A stretch of DNA of 64,000 nucleotides from the NCBI RefSeq assembly GCF_000420025.1, contig NZ_ATUD01000001.1:1-64000 (forward strand), read 5' to 3'. The position numbers and the translations under genes were made by a program. Source of the stretch: Patulibacter americanus DSM 16676. Its GTDB lineage: Bacteria; Actinomycetota; Thermoleophilia; Solirubrobacterales; Solirubrobacteraceae. Each line of letters opens with the position of its first letter. Position 1 is the first letter of the stretch. The notes under the pieces were generated by a model, which worked only from the letters and a program-made list of their open reading frames with translations, was not told where the DNA came from and searched no databases. Shown here in pieces: positions 8,475-16,699 of the stretch.

Positions 8475-10358
8475 TCAGCGGGCCGACGCCGCGAAGGCCA
8501 GCATCGCCACCGCGGTGAAGTCGATCGCCGGCTCCACCGTCTGCCAGGCACCGACATCGTCGACGTAGCGGGCACCCTTGCCGTCGAAGCGGCCCCAGCC
8601 GTCGGCGGGGGCCGAGGCGCACGGCTTCATCGTGTCGAACCAGTTGAGCTCGTCGAGCAGGGAGGCCTCGTTCGGGCCGTTGACGACCGCGCCCGTGACC
8701 TCGCCCTGGCCCGCCAGGTTCGCGACCTGGTGCTCCGGGCAGCGCGGGTAGAGCTCGCCGGCGCCGATCATGAAGCTCGAGCCCCACGCGTTGGCGCCGA
8801 GCGCCCATCCGCGCTGGCCCGTGCCGAAGGCGGCGTAGCGGCGATCGCCGGTGGCCTTTTCGTACATGCGTGCCGTGGCGACGAGGCCGAACGTGTGGGG
8901 GACGGAGTCGAAGTCCGTGTACGACGCGCCGGCGCGGAACGGATCCTTCGCGGCGACGGCCGCGGCGTCCCCGAGCTGTCGGCGCAGGTCGGCGGTGACC
9001 TGCGGGCCCACCGGGTCGCGCAGGCCCAGCAGGTCGACGTGGGCGAGCGCGCTGACGTCGGCGACCTCGAGGGTGCCCTTCGCCCAGGAGGCGATGTACC
9101 CCGTGGCCCACCGCGCGGCCTGCGCCTGCCAGTCGGCGGCGCGCGGGTCGCCCAGGCGCTTGCCGGCGAGCGCGAGCTCGACGGCGGCGAACTCCAGGTC
9201 GTCCTGCCAGGAGTCCTCGGGGTAGAACGCGGCGGGGACGGCCGTCGAGTTCTCCGTCGCCTTCGTGTCGGCCTGCGCGTAGATCGCGGCGGCCTTGCGG
9301 AGCCACACCGCGGCCTGCGCCTCGTCGCGCTCGTTCTGCGCGGCCAGGGCGAACGCCGCGGCCGTGCGACCCGCGAGGCTCGGCGCGATCGGCCCGCCGG
9401 GCGTGTTCGCACGGAAGACCGGGCGGTGGCTGATCGTGTAGTCCGGCGACCCGGGCTTGGCCGTGCTCCGATCGTCGTCCTCCGGCAGGCGCCACACGTC
9501 GTGGTCGGTGCGGACGGTCTCGTTGCCGTTACCGATCCCGACCTGTGCGTAGAGCGTGCGGGTCTCGTCGTCCCACATCCGGTCGAGCCAGCGCAGGCCG
9601 TGCTGCGCCTCGGCGGCGAGGCCGGGAACGTCGGGGGCGGTGCGCTCCGTCACGAGCATCGCGGCGGTCGCGAACGCCGTCGTGCCGGTGAACTTGAGGA
9701 AGTCCCCCGCGTCGAACCAGCCACCGGAGACGTCGACGGGGCCGCCCGCGGCGGCGAGCTTCTTGTCCTGCAGGACGTTGCCGTCCGCCGAGTAGCGCGG
9801 GGTCTTGTAGACCGTGGCGGTCTCGTCGCGCAGGTGCGACGGCTTGCGTCCCAGCACCTCGGGCAGCACGTCGCGGCCGTCGCGCTGGGCCTGGAAGAAC
9901 CGCACGTTCTTCGCGATCAGCCCGTCGAACAGCTCGGCGGCCGGGGCCACCGTGAACGCCGGCGAGGTGCCGGTGAGCGTGCCGCCGAGACGCACGCGGT
10001 AGCGGCCCGGGGTCTTGACCGCGGAGAGGTCGAGGGGACGGACGGCGTCGTAGCGGCTGTTCCACTTGCCCGTCGACGCGCCGAGCTTGCCGCGCAGGAC
10101 GACCGTCCCGGCGTCGTCGAGCACCGAGAACTCGCCGCCCGAACCCGTGCGCGGCGCGCCGAGGACGAAGGCCGCCTTGGTCTCGTCCGGCGCGAACCCG
10201 ACCTGGTCGACGCGCACGATCGCGGAGGTGGCCTTGCCGGCGCGCTGATGCGAGGCGGCGGTGGCCGCCGCGGTACCGGCGCCGAGCAGGACCGGTCCGG
10301 CGAGGAGCGCGGCGACGACCCGGCGCCGACGCGTGGCTGAGGGAGTGAGGGGGATCAT
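8475..10358 (-). CDS. Secreted glycoside hydrolase family 9 enzyme
   Basis: A 627-aa exported enzyme. A twin-Arg-like, strongly basic N-terminus and hydrophobic stretch (RRRRVVAALLAGPVLLGAG) form the signal. Residues about 45-135 are the Ig-like CelD_N domain (IVRVDQVGFAPDETKAAFVL). The (alpha/alpha)6 catalytic domain follows, with the GGWFDAGDFLKF block that carries the paired catalytic aspartates, a PRCPEHQ block near the C-terminus, and VEPAIDFTA holding the probable proton-donor Glu. GH9 enzymes cleave beta-1,4-glucans such as cellulose, some acting on cello-oligosaccharides. No carbohydrate-binding module is present. I chose ATG 10358 because the signal begins right after it; an upstream ATG at 10382 is possible. 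Confidence 0.88.
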   Translation of the reverse strand: MIPLTPSATRRRRVVAALLAGPVLLGAGTAAATAASHQRAGKATSAIVRVDQVGFAPDETKAAFVLGAPRTGSGGEFSVLDDAGTVVLRGKLGASTGKWNSRYDAVRPLDLSAVKTPGRYRVRLGGTLTGTSPAFTVAPAAELFDGLIAKNVRFFQAQRDGRDVLPEVLGRKPSHLRDETATVYKTPRYSADGNVLQDKKLAAAGGPVDVSGGWFDAGDFLKFTGTTAFATAAMLVTERTAPDVPGLAAEAQHGLRWLDRMWDDETRTLYAQVGIGNGNETVRTDHDVWRLPEDDDRSTAKPGSPDYTISHRPVFRANTPGGPIAPSLAGRTAAAFALAAQNERDEAQAAVWLRKAAAIYAQADTKATENSTAVPAAFYPEDSWQDDLEFAAVELALAGKRLGDPRAADWQAQAARWATGYIASWAKGTLEVADVSALAHVDLLGLRDPVGPQVTADLRRQLGDAAAVAAKDPFRAGASYTDFDSVPHTFGLVATARMYEKATGDRRYAAFGTGQRGWALGANAWGSSFMIGAGELYPRCPEHQVANLAGQGEVTGAVVNGPNEASLLDELNWFDTMKPCASAPADGWGRFDGKGARYVDDVGAWQTVEPAIDFTAVAMLAFAASAR

Positions 10359-10430
10359 GGGGCGCAGGGTGGCGAGACCCACATGAGCGGAACGTGAGGC
10401 GCCCGGTGGCGGCGGGGCGCGGCGGACCCT

Positions 10431-11729
10431 TCAGGCCGGCGGGGCGGCCTCGGGCAGCCGCAGCTCGGCCCGCGTCCCCCCGCCCGGCGCCTCGAGCAGC
10501 CGCGCGGTGCCCCCGTGCAGCTCGGCGATCCAGCGGACGATCGCCAGGCCCGACCCGGTGCCCTCGCCGCTCCCGACGCCCCGGGCGAACACCGCCTCGC
10601 GACGGTCCTCCGGCACGCCCGGTCCGTGGTCGGTCACCGCGACGACGCCCCAGTCCACGGTCACCACGATCTCGTCGCCACTCCCCCGCTCCCGGCCGGC
10701 GTCGTCCCGCTCCGCGCCGACGCCGGCCGAGCGCGCGTCGTCCCCGCCGTACCGCAGCGCATTCTCGACGAGGTTGCGGACCGCCTGGGCCAGCAGCTCC
10801 GCGTCGCCGCGCACCACCGACGGCGTCGTCTGGACGACGAGCCCACCGGCGGCCGGAAGCTCCTCGACGGTGCGCTCGACGAGCTGGTCGAGTCGCAGGA
10901 GCTCGAGGTCCGGCCGGTGCGTTCCCGCCTCGAGCCGGGCGCGGGCGAGCAGGCCGGTGACGAGGCGGCCCAACCGGTCGACCTGCCCGAGCGCCTCGCG
11001 GACCGTCGCCGGCGCCCGTTCCGGCGTGCGGGTGCCCGCCTCGAGCGCGAGGCGCAGCACCGACAGCGGGGTGCGGAGCTCGTGGGCGGCCTCGGCCAGG
11101 AACTGCTCCTGCCGCTCGAGCGCGCGCAGCGCGGGCCGCGTCGCCCGGCCGGAGAGCCGGTGCCCCACGGCCGCGGCGAGCAGCACGAGCGCGAGGCAGC
11201 CGAGGAGCAGCGCCCGCACCAGGCGGTCGTGCCCGGCGCCCGCGGCGGAGGGATCGGCGCCGACGAGGACCATCGCGCCGACGCGGTCGCCGTCCCACAC
11301 GGGCGCGTAGGCCCACACGAGCCTGCGGCCGGCACGGGTCGGCGACGCTGCGCGCGCCGGCGCCTGGTCCAGGCGCACCTCGGCCAGCATCCGGCGCAGC
11401 TCGTACGGCTCCGGCAGCCCGCGCGGGCCGGGTCGGGCGTAGCGGACCCGGTCGTCGGCGACGACGGCCAACGCCGCGTTGCCGCGGGCCAGCTCGTCCT
11501 CGCGCAGCGGCTCGAGGTGCAGTCCGTCGTCGTCGTAGTAGACGGCCCGGGCCAAGGCCGTTGCGCGGGCGCGGACGTCGGCGTTCGTCTCCGTCCGCCG
11601 CGAATCCGCGTCGATCTGCGCCGCGATGAGCGCGAGGACGAGCAGGCACGCCGCGGTCGTCGCGGCGAACAGCAGCGTCATCGTGCGCCGGACGCGCCGC
11701 AGCCGCCGCGCGGCGGGACTCAGGCTCAT
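10431..11729 (-). CDS. Two-component sensor histidine kinase
   Basis: A 432-aa membrane kinase. Transmembrane helix 1 is near residues 17-38 (TLLFAATTAACLLVLALIA) and helix 2 near 165-185 (ALLLGCLALVLLAAAVG), enclosing an extracytoplasmic sensor of about 125 residues. The H-box is FLAEAAHELRTPLSVLRLAL; the N-box is VRNLVENALRYG; the G-boxes are VTDHGPGVP and GSGEGTGSGLAIV. The start overlaps the stop of the response regulator gene (ATGA at 11726-11729), so the two are translationally coupled. The signal sensed is unknown. An insert of charged residues lies between the N and G1 boxes. Confidence 0.92.
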   Translation of the reverse strand: MSLSPAARRLRRVRRTMTLLFAATTAACLLVLALIAAQIDADSRRTETNADVRARATALARAVYYDDDGLHLEPLREDELARGNAALAVVADDRVRYARPGPRGLPEPYELRRMLAEVRLDQAPARAASPTRAGRRLVWAYAPVWDGDRVGAMVLVGADPSAAGAGHDRLVRALLLGCLALVLLAAAVGHRLSGRATRPALRALERQEQFLAEAAHELRTPLSVLRLALEAGTRTPERAPATVREALGQVDRLGRLVTGLLARARLEAGTHRPDLELLRLDQLVERTVEELPAAGGLVVQTTPSVVRGDAELLAQAVRNLVENALRYGGDDARSAGVGAERDDAGRERGSGDEIVVTVDWGVVAVTDHGPGVPEDRREAVFARGVGSGEGTGSGLAIVRWIAELHGGTARLLEAPGGGTRAELRLPEAAPPA

Positions 11730-12397
11730 GCGTCGCCCGCGACCGCCAGCCGGTAGCCGACGCCGCGCACGGTCTCGATGGGATCCGGCGCGCCCAGCCG
11801 CCGGCGCAGTTGCCCGATGAGGACGTCGACGACGTTCGACATCGGCTCGCTCAGTTCGTCCCAACAGCGCTCGATCAGGGTCGTTCGGGATACGACGTCG
11901 CCCGGCCGCTCGGCGAGCACCTCGAGGACCGAGAACTCCTTGGCGGTGAGCGAGAGCAGGATGCCGCCGCGGGTGACCCGATGGCGCGGCACGTCGATCA
12001 CCAGGTCGCCGACCGTCGTGATGGTCGGGCGCGCCACCGTTCCGCGCCGGACGAGCGCCCGCACGCGCGCCACGAGCTCGACCATCGCGAACGGCTTGAC
12101 GAGGTAGTCGTCGGCCCCGTGCTCGAACCCCTCCACCCGCTGGTCGACGCCGTCGAGCGCGGTCAGGACGAGGGTCGGCAGCGGCGACCCGTCCGCGCGC
12201 AGGTCGGCCAGGAGGGAGAGGCCGTCGCCGTCGGGCAGCCCGCGGTCGGCCACGAGCGCGTCGTACTCGTGGACGACGAGCCGCCGACGGGCCGCGGCCA
12301 GGTCGCGCGCCAGGTCGACCGCGAACGCCGCGTCGCGCAGCCCGGCCGCGACGGCGGGACCGAGCTGCGGATTGTCCTCGAGGACCAGCACGCGCAT
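11726..12397 (-). CDS. OmpR/PhoB-type response regulator
   Basis: A 223-aa DNA-binding regulator, the usual length. The receiver domain occupies residues 1-115, with acidic pocket LVLEDN, phospho-acceptor Asp in ALVADRGLPDGDG, conserved Thr in LVLTALD and Lys in DYLVKPFAM. The C-terminal winged helix (about 125-220) contains LTAKEFSVLEVLAERPG and the recognition region ending in IETVRGVGYRL. An Arg follows the phospho-acceptor Asp, where Leu or Met is commoner. It is first in a two-gene operon with the kinase. Targets are not identifiable here. Confidence 0.92.
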   Translation of the reverse strand: MRVLVLEDNPQLGPAVAAGLRDAAFAVDLARDLAAARRRLVVHEYDALVADRGLPDGDGLSLLADLRADGSPLPTLVLTALDGVDQRVEGFEHGADDYLVKPFAMVELVARVRALVRRGTVARPTITTVGDLVIDVPRHRVTRGGILLSLTAKEFSVLEVLAERPGDVVSRTTLIERCWDELSEPMSNVVDVLIGQLRRRLGAPDPIETVRGVGYRLAVAGDA

Positions 12398-12479
12398 CGG
12401 GCGGGAGGGTACGGCAGGGTGCCGGGTGGGACGGGGACGCCGGGCCCGGGCTAACGCCCGGGGCTCGCCGCCTCGCCCG

Positions 12480-13403
12480 TCAGGCCGACGCGCCTCCGGT
12501 CCGCTCCCGCGCCACGTGGGCCGCGAGCACGTCGCGCACCGTCGTCCACTCGTGCGCGCCGTAGCGGTCGTTGTCGACGTGGTGCAGCTGGGCCTGGCCG
12601 CTGAACATGCTCACGAAGTACTGCATGCCCTGCCAGGCCGGGAAGGTCTCGTCGGGGTCCTTCGCCAGGCGCCGGAGGACCTTGCTCATCACCGACAGCG
12701 AGCCCGTGGTGCCGGCCCACTGCGGCTTGAACGTCGTGCCCGTCAGCTCGGTCATCGTCTGCGCGACATCCCGGGCCGTGACCCGCGAGCCCGCGACCTC
12801 GACCACGCGCGGGGCGTCGGCGTCGAGGGCGACGGAGGCGGTGACGCGGGCGACGTCGTCCTTGGACGTGAAGTCCAGGATCTGATCCGCCGAGGACCAG
12901 AACAGCACGCGCTTGCGATCGAAGAGGATCATCGGAGCCTCGCCCGTGAGGATCTCGGCGAACGCCCCGTTGAGGATCGACGTCGCCCGGATCGGCGCCG
13001 CGTCGACGTCGGCCGCGAACTCGCGCCGGAGTTCGAAGTTCCGGTTGCTGCCCACGGCGATCGACCGGTAGTCGGCCGAGTAGTCCGAGGGGATGAACCG
13101 CGGGACGCCCGCCGCGACAGCGGCGGCCAGGAGCGCCCGCTGCGCGTCGACGATCACGGGGCGGACGCCGCTGACGGCCGACACCACGACGTCGACGCCG
13201 GTGACCGCCGTCCTGAGGGCCGCCCCGTCAGAGTAGTCGGCGACGACGACGTCGATGCGCTCCTCGCCGCCGAAGAGCGCGGCGGCCGTCCCGCTGCCGG
13301 GGCGCGTGAGGACCCGGAGCCGGACGTCGTGCTGCAGGAGGGCCCGGACGATGCGGCGGCCGAGGTCGCCGGTGGCGCCGGCGATGAGGACGGTGGAAGT
13401 CAT
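12480..13403 (-). CDS. NmrA-like NAD(P)-binding protein
   Basis: A 307-aa atypical short-chain dehydrogenase. The N-terminal Rossmann motif is VLIAGATGDLGRRIVRALL. The body matches the NmrA/isoflavone-reductase group (FIPSDYSADYRSIAVGSN, GTTFKPQWAGTTGSL), many of which sense redox cofactors or reduce aromatic compounds. No Tyr-xxx-Lys catalytic pair is obvious. It lies 73 bp downstream of a MarR gene on the same strand, suggesting it is a target of that regulator. The start at 13403 places the Rossmann motif at the very N-terminus. Confidence 0.8.
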   Translation of the reverse strand: MTSTVLIAGATGDLGRRIVRALLQHDVRLRVLTRPGSGTAAALFGGEERIDVVVADYSDGAALRTAVTGVDVVVSAVSGVRPVIVDAQRALLAAAVAAGVPRFIPSDYSADYRSIAVGSNRNFELRREFAADVDAAPIRATSILNGAFAEILTGEAPMILFDRKRVLFWSSADQILDFTSKDDVARVTASVALDADAPRVVEVAGSRVTARDVAQTMTELTGTTFKPQWAGTTGSLSVMSKVLRRLAKDPDETFPAWQGMQYFVSMFSGQAQLHHVDNDRYGAHEWTTVRDVLAAHVARERTGGASA

Positions 13404-13476
13404 GGGGAGTCGCTGTTCTTCGTGGGGTGGTGCGGGGATGGGCCGCGCGCGATTGGTGCGGGGATCTGGCGCGCGA

Positions 13477-14034
13477 TCAGTCACGCGACGGTCTGCGGGA
13501 GCGCTCGGGAGCGGCAGCGGGAAGCGCGGGCGTGGGCGGCGCGCCGTCGGCGGCCGCCTCGATGTCGCCGGCGCCGAGGGCCACGCGGGCGAGGAGCCGC
13601 CGGAGCTGGGTCTGCTCGTCGCCCGCGAGGTGCCGGAGGAGGACGCACTCGGCGTCGCGGAGGCCCTCGCGGGCCGTCGACAGCAGCGCGCGACCGGCGT
13701 CGGTGGGGTGCACCTGCCGGACGCGCCGGTCACGCGCGTCGGGCCGCCGCTCAACGAAACCACCGGCCTCGAGCCCGTCGATGACGTAGGTCATCTGCGT
13801 CTTGTCGATGCCGAGCCGGTGGGCCAGCGCGAGCTGCGAGGACGGGGACTCCGTCGTGATCGCGACCAGCACCTGGTAGCCGCGGGGCCCTCCGGGGACG
13901 TCGGCGACGGCGGCCGTGGCGACCTGCGAGAAGGCGCGGTACGTGACCGGGAGGGCCCAGCCCAGCTCGGTCTCGATGCCCTGGGCGGACCAGTCGATGT
14001 CGGGGAGGGGGTCGGCCTCCGTCATTGCTCCCAT
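13477..14034 (-). CDS. MarR-family transcriptional regulator
   Basis: A 185-aa regulator. The winged helix-turn-helix spans about residues 55-125: GYQVLVAITTE, LAHRLGIDKTQMTYVIDGLE (recognition helix), then GFVERRPDARDRRVRQVHPT, the typical wing. A low-complexity Ala/Pro tail follows after residue 155. An inverted repeat sits seven bases ahead of its start, consistent with autorepression. With the NmrA-like gene downstream it forms a probable stress- or ligand-responsive operon. An in-frame ATG at 14025 is an alternative start. Confidence 0.88.
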   Translation of the reverse strand: MGAMTEADPLPDIDWSAQGIETELGWALPVTYRAFSQVATAAVADVPGGPRGYQVLVAITTESPSSQLALAHRLGIDKTQMTYVIDGLEAGGFVERRPDARDRRVRQVHPTDAGRALLSTAREGLRDAECVLLRHLAGDEQTQLRRLLARVALGAGDIEAAADGAPPTPALPAAAPERSRRPSRD

Positions 14035-14040
14035 GGAAAG

Positions 14041-14061
14041 ATCGTATCATTGCAAGACGAT
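14041..14061 (-). promoter_or_regulatory. Candidate MarR operator / promoter
   Basis: ATCGT (14041-14045) and ACGAT (14057-14061) form an inverted repeat around an 11-bp centre, in a short AT-rich island directly ahead of the MarR start. MarR dimers bind such pseudo-palindromes of 16-20 bp. On the minus strand the same bases contain TTGCAATGATACG, which could carry promoter elements, so binding would block transcription. Regulation is inferred. Confidence 0.45.
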
Positions 14062-14103
14062 ATTTCCGAGGGACGGTTTTGCGCTCGGTCAGGCGGACCC
14101 GCG

Positions 14104-14847
14104 TCAGTCCCCCAGGTGCCAGGTGAAGGAGCCGTCCTCGAAGTCCACCCGGGCGGTGAACCGGTAGCCGCGGGAACTGCCGTCGGGGTCCTCGTCCGTC
14201 ACCGCGATGCAGCTGTACTCGGCCGTCGTGACGGTGAAGTCGTCCTCGGTGCCCTCCGTGTTCTCGCAGCTCGTCGAAGTCGCGCGGTCCTCGAGCAGGC
14301 CCTGCGCGTGCTTGTCACGGGCGTCCTTGGTCACCGCCTTGCGCAGCTCGCGGACGGTGAGCGTGCGGATGCTGCGCTGCAGGCGCTCCTCCTCGACCGC
14401 GGCGTCCTCCGCGTCGGAGGCCGCCTGCGCCTCCTCCTGCGCCTTGCGCTCCCGCTCCCGACGGGCCGCGTCCTGCGCACGGGCCTCGGCGCGGGCGCGA
14501 GCCTCGGCCCGCTGGTCCGCACGGACCTTCAGCGTCGCACCCGTCGCGATCCCGCCGATCAGGAGGACGGCCAGGAGGGCCAGTACGATCCGCTTCGCAC
14601 GCCGGCTCAGCTGCGGCCCGCGCCGGCCGCGGACATAGCTCGCGCCGCAGTGGGGACAGAAGTCGCCGGTCGTCGCAGCGACGGTCGAGCAGCGGCGGCA
14701 GACGCGCTCGGGGAGGACGTCACCGGTCGAACCCCCGGATGGACGGGGCTCCGGCTCGGTGTCGCTGCTGCCAGCGGGGCCGGCGTCCGTCGGCGCCTCC
14801 CCGCGGAGATGCTCGTCGTGGCCCTCGGGGTGCTCGTGCTGTTCCAT
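14104..14847 (-). CDS. Zinc-ribbon single-pass membrane protein with coiled coil
   Basis: A 247-aa protein. An acidic, disordered N-terminus is followed by a two-CxxC zinc ribbon (CRRCS...CPHCG, about residues 50-70), one transmembrane helix (IVLALLAVLLIGGIATGATL, about 87-106), a charged Ala/Glu/Arg coiled coil (about 108-160) and a C-terminal extracellular domain with two Cys (TSCEN, YSCIAV) that may form a disulfide. I do not recognise a named family. The layout suits a membrane-anchored sensor or assembly factor; that is inference. It is monocistronic. Confidence 0.65.
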   Translation of the reverse strand: MEQHEHPEGHDEHLRGEAPTDAGPAGSSDTEPEPRPSGGSTGDVLPERVCRRCSTVAATTGDFCPHCGASYVRGRRGPQLSRRAKRIVLALLAVLLIGGIATGATLKVRADQRAEARARAEARAQDAARRERERKAQEEAQAASDAEDAAVEEERLQRSIRTLTVRELRKAVTKDARDKHAQGLLEDRATSTSCENTEGTEDDFTVTTAEYSCIAVTDEDPDGSSRGYRFTARVDFEDGSFTWHLGD

Positions 14848-14908
14848 GCCGACCGGGTCGGACCGGCTGCGGGGGATCTGACGATGCTGCCGGGCGAGCC
14901 CCCGGGAC

Positions 14909-15256
14909 TCAGCCGGCCAGTCCGAGCGCGCGCCGCAGCCCGGCGTCCACCTGAACCAGCGTCCACGCGGGAAGGGCGCCGACCCGCACCTCGAGCGCGG
15001 CCCGGTCGAGCGTGGCGACCTGTGTCACGTTCGCGACGGAGTCGGCGGGAAGACCGGAGAGCTCGGCGGGCAGCGCCACGTTGCCGGGAAGGGCCGCCAG
15101 CCGCAGCGTACGCGTGAGCGCGACGACGATCACGGTGTTGATCCGGGACGCATTGAAGGGGTCGGCACTGACGATCAGCACCGGGCGGCGCTGGGCCGGA
15201 GCGGAACCCCGGGACTCGCCGAGGTCGGCCCACCAGACCTCCCCCCGGCTCACCAC
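14909..15256 (-). CDS. MazF/PemK-type endoribonuclease toxin
   Basis: A 115-aa toxin. The family N-terminus VSRGEVWWADLGES and the RRPVLIVSADPFNASRINTVIVVALT core identify the PemK/MazF fold, which cleaves RNA at short motifs. The Arg of RRPVLIVS and the Ser/Thr of the following strands match the usual active-site region. The start is GTG at 15256 or the next codon at 15253; the latter overlaps the antitoxin stop as GTGA. The gene is second in a coupled pair with the ribbon-helix-helix antitoxin. Confidence 0.88.
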   Translation of the reverse strand: MVSRGEVWWADLGESRGSAPAQRRPVLIVSADPFNASRINTVIVVALTRTLRLAALPGNVALPAELSGLPADSVANVTQVATLDRAALEVRVGALPAWTLVQVDAGLRRALGLAG

Positions 15257-15492
15257 GCGCCGTCGTCCGCCTGGGGCCGTCGGGCGGCGGCGGCCACGAA
15301 CGCGTCGGTGTCCCCGGCGCCCCCACCGGCGAGGACCGCGTCGATCTGGGCGGTCGTCCCGTCGTCGTCCAGTGCCGCGAGCCAGCGCTCGGCGGCCCGG
15401 GAGAAGAACTCGCTGCGCGACATCCCGAGGCGATCCGCGGCCGCGTCCACACGGGCGAATGTCGCATCGGGGACCGAGATCGCCGTCTTCAC
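15250..15492 (-). CDS. Ribbon-helix-helix antitoxin of the MazF pair
   Basis: An 80-aa protein starting at GTG. Residues 1-43 form an RHH DNA-binding unit (KTAISVPDATFARVDAAADR, then LGMSRSEFFSRAAERWLAAL). The acidic, disordered C-terminus would wrap the toxin. A near-perfect inverted repeat with a TATACT element lies just ahead of the start, so it probably represses its own operon. Its stop overlaps the toxin start. Confidence 0.85.
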   Translation of the reverse strand: MKTAISVPDATFARVDAAADRLGMSRSEFFSRAAERWLAALDDDGTTAQIDAVLAGGGAGDTDAFVAAAARRPQADDGAW

Positions 15493-15499
15493 GGACCCG

Positions 15500-15517
15500 A
15501 GTATAACCCGGTCATAC
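15500..15517 (-). promoter_or_regulatory. MazEF operator with -10 box; possible leaderless start
   Basis: On the minus strand TATACT (complement of 15500-15505) is a consensus-like -10 hexamer. The GTG start begins seven bases after it, so the transcript may begin at or next to the start codon. The hexamer lies within an inverted repeat, GTATAAC (15501-15507) and GTCATAC (15511-15517), with one mismatch in seven, fitting an RHH operator. No clear -35 box is seen. Confidence 0.5.
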
Positions 15518-15724
15518 CCGTGCCTCATCGGTGCCGGTTCGACGCCGCGTCGGCCCCCGGGTGGATCGCCCCGGTGGGTGCCGCCACTGCCCACCCCGGC
15601 CCATACGGCCGTATTGAGCGCAAGATCGGCCCACCGCAGGAGCACCCCTCGCAGCGCCGCGTAGCCCACCTCGGGCTCGGAGCCGGGAGGAGGGCCACCG
15701 ACGCCGACGAGGTCCGTACGGGCG

Positions 15725-15829
15725 ATCGCCCCCACGAGGGGCGGCGAGATGTACCTCGACGGCGACGCGCTCGGCGCGCCGCGCCGGGTCGAGGAGCTGA
15801 ACGCCGAGCTGGCCCGCAGGCCAGCGTGA
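15725..15829 (+). pseudogene. Possible C-terminal gene remnant
   Basis: A plus-strand frame ends with a protein-like tail, MYLDGDALGAPRRVEELN followed by AELARRPA and TGA at 15827-15829. Its codons show normal high third-position GC, but the frame upstream loses protein character and has no start. It may be the leftover end of a deleted gene. I cannot name the family. Confidence 0.25.
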
Positions 15830-15883
15830 TCCTCGGCGCCGATTTCGTCCCGCTGGCGTCTCCGGCTCTGCGAGGCTCGCCCC

Positions 15884-16699
15884 GTGCCTCCCGCGTTCAT
15901 CCCCCGCACCGATATCGACCTGCTGCACCGGGACGTCTGCAAGCGCCCGGGCGGGCCGCAGGCGCGGCTGGACTGGGCGGCGCCGACCGACATCGTCGAC
16001 CAGGTCGCGACCGCGTTCGCGACCTCGATCGAGCAGCTGGCCCCGTACGACAACGACGAAGGGTTCCGGCACCCGGAGACCACGGCGCTGACGGCGGCCA
16101 AGGTCGACGACCTCCGCAGCACGATCAGCGTCGCCCTACGGCTGAGCGACGAGGGCCGGCGCCTCGAGGCCGCGGACGGCAAGGGCCCGTCCTACCGCTA
16201 CGTCGAGCGCGAGATCCTCCCCCAACGGACCACCGGCGGCGTGCGCTTCAACGATCCCCGCCAGGAGCTCGCCGACGGCGGCCCTGCGAGCTCGGCCATG
16301 CGGGTCGACCTGCTACTCGAGGCCGACGACGGCGCCCCGGCCGTCGGCGAGATCAAGATCCGCACGGACAAGGACCCGATCTGCGCGCTCCTCCAGGTGC
16401 TTGCGGCCGCCTGCCTGCTCTCGACGCCCCCGCAGCGCGAGCGCCTAGACCTGCACCACGGCCTGCAGACCGTCGGCCCGCTCGACGCGGTGATCCTGCT
16501 CGTCGACTACCCCGACTCCCCGCTGATGCAGCGGGTCCTCGACCGGGCGGAGGAGCTCGCGATGGCCCTCGTCGCGGACCCCCGCGTGGGCGGGTACGTC
16601 CGCCGGATCGTCGCGTTCGAAGCGACCGCGAACCCCACGGCGGGGGATCCGTTGACGGCGCGGATCGCGTTCCTGGCGGAAGGGAACGGCGGGGGCTGA
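15884..16699 (+). CDS. Putative PD-(D/E)xK-like protein of unknown function
   Basis: A 271-aa protein starting at GTG. I do not recognise a named family. The central section, SSAMRVDLLLEADDGAPAVG followed by EIKIRTDKDP, has the Asp...Glu-x-Lys spacing of a PD-(D/E)xK nuclease core; a helix rich in Leu/Ala follows (ALLQVLAAACLLS). The rest is alpha/beta with no membrane segment. It is alone on the plus strand, between the MazEF pair and the defence island, so it could be an outlying island gene. The nuclease reading is inference from a short motif. Confidence 0.55.
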   Translation: MPPAFIPRTDIDLLHRDVCKRPGGPQARLDWAAPTDIVDQVATAFATSIEQLAPYDNDEGFRHPETTALTAAKVDDLRSTISVALRLSDEGRRLEAADGKGPSYRYVEREILPQRTTGGVRFNDPRQELADGGPASSAMRVDLLLEADDGAPAVGEIKIRTDKDPICALLQVLAAACLLSTPPQRERLDLHHGLQTVGPLDAVILLVDYPDSPLMQRVLDRAEELAMALVADPRVGGYVRRIVAFEATANPTAGDPLTARIAFLAEGNGGG

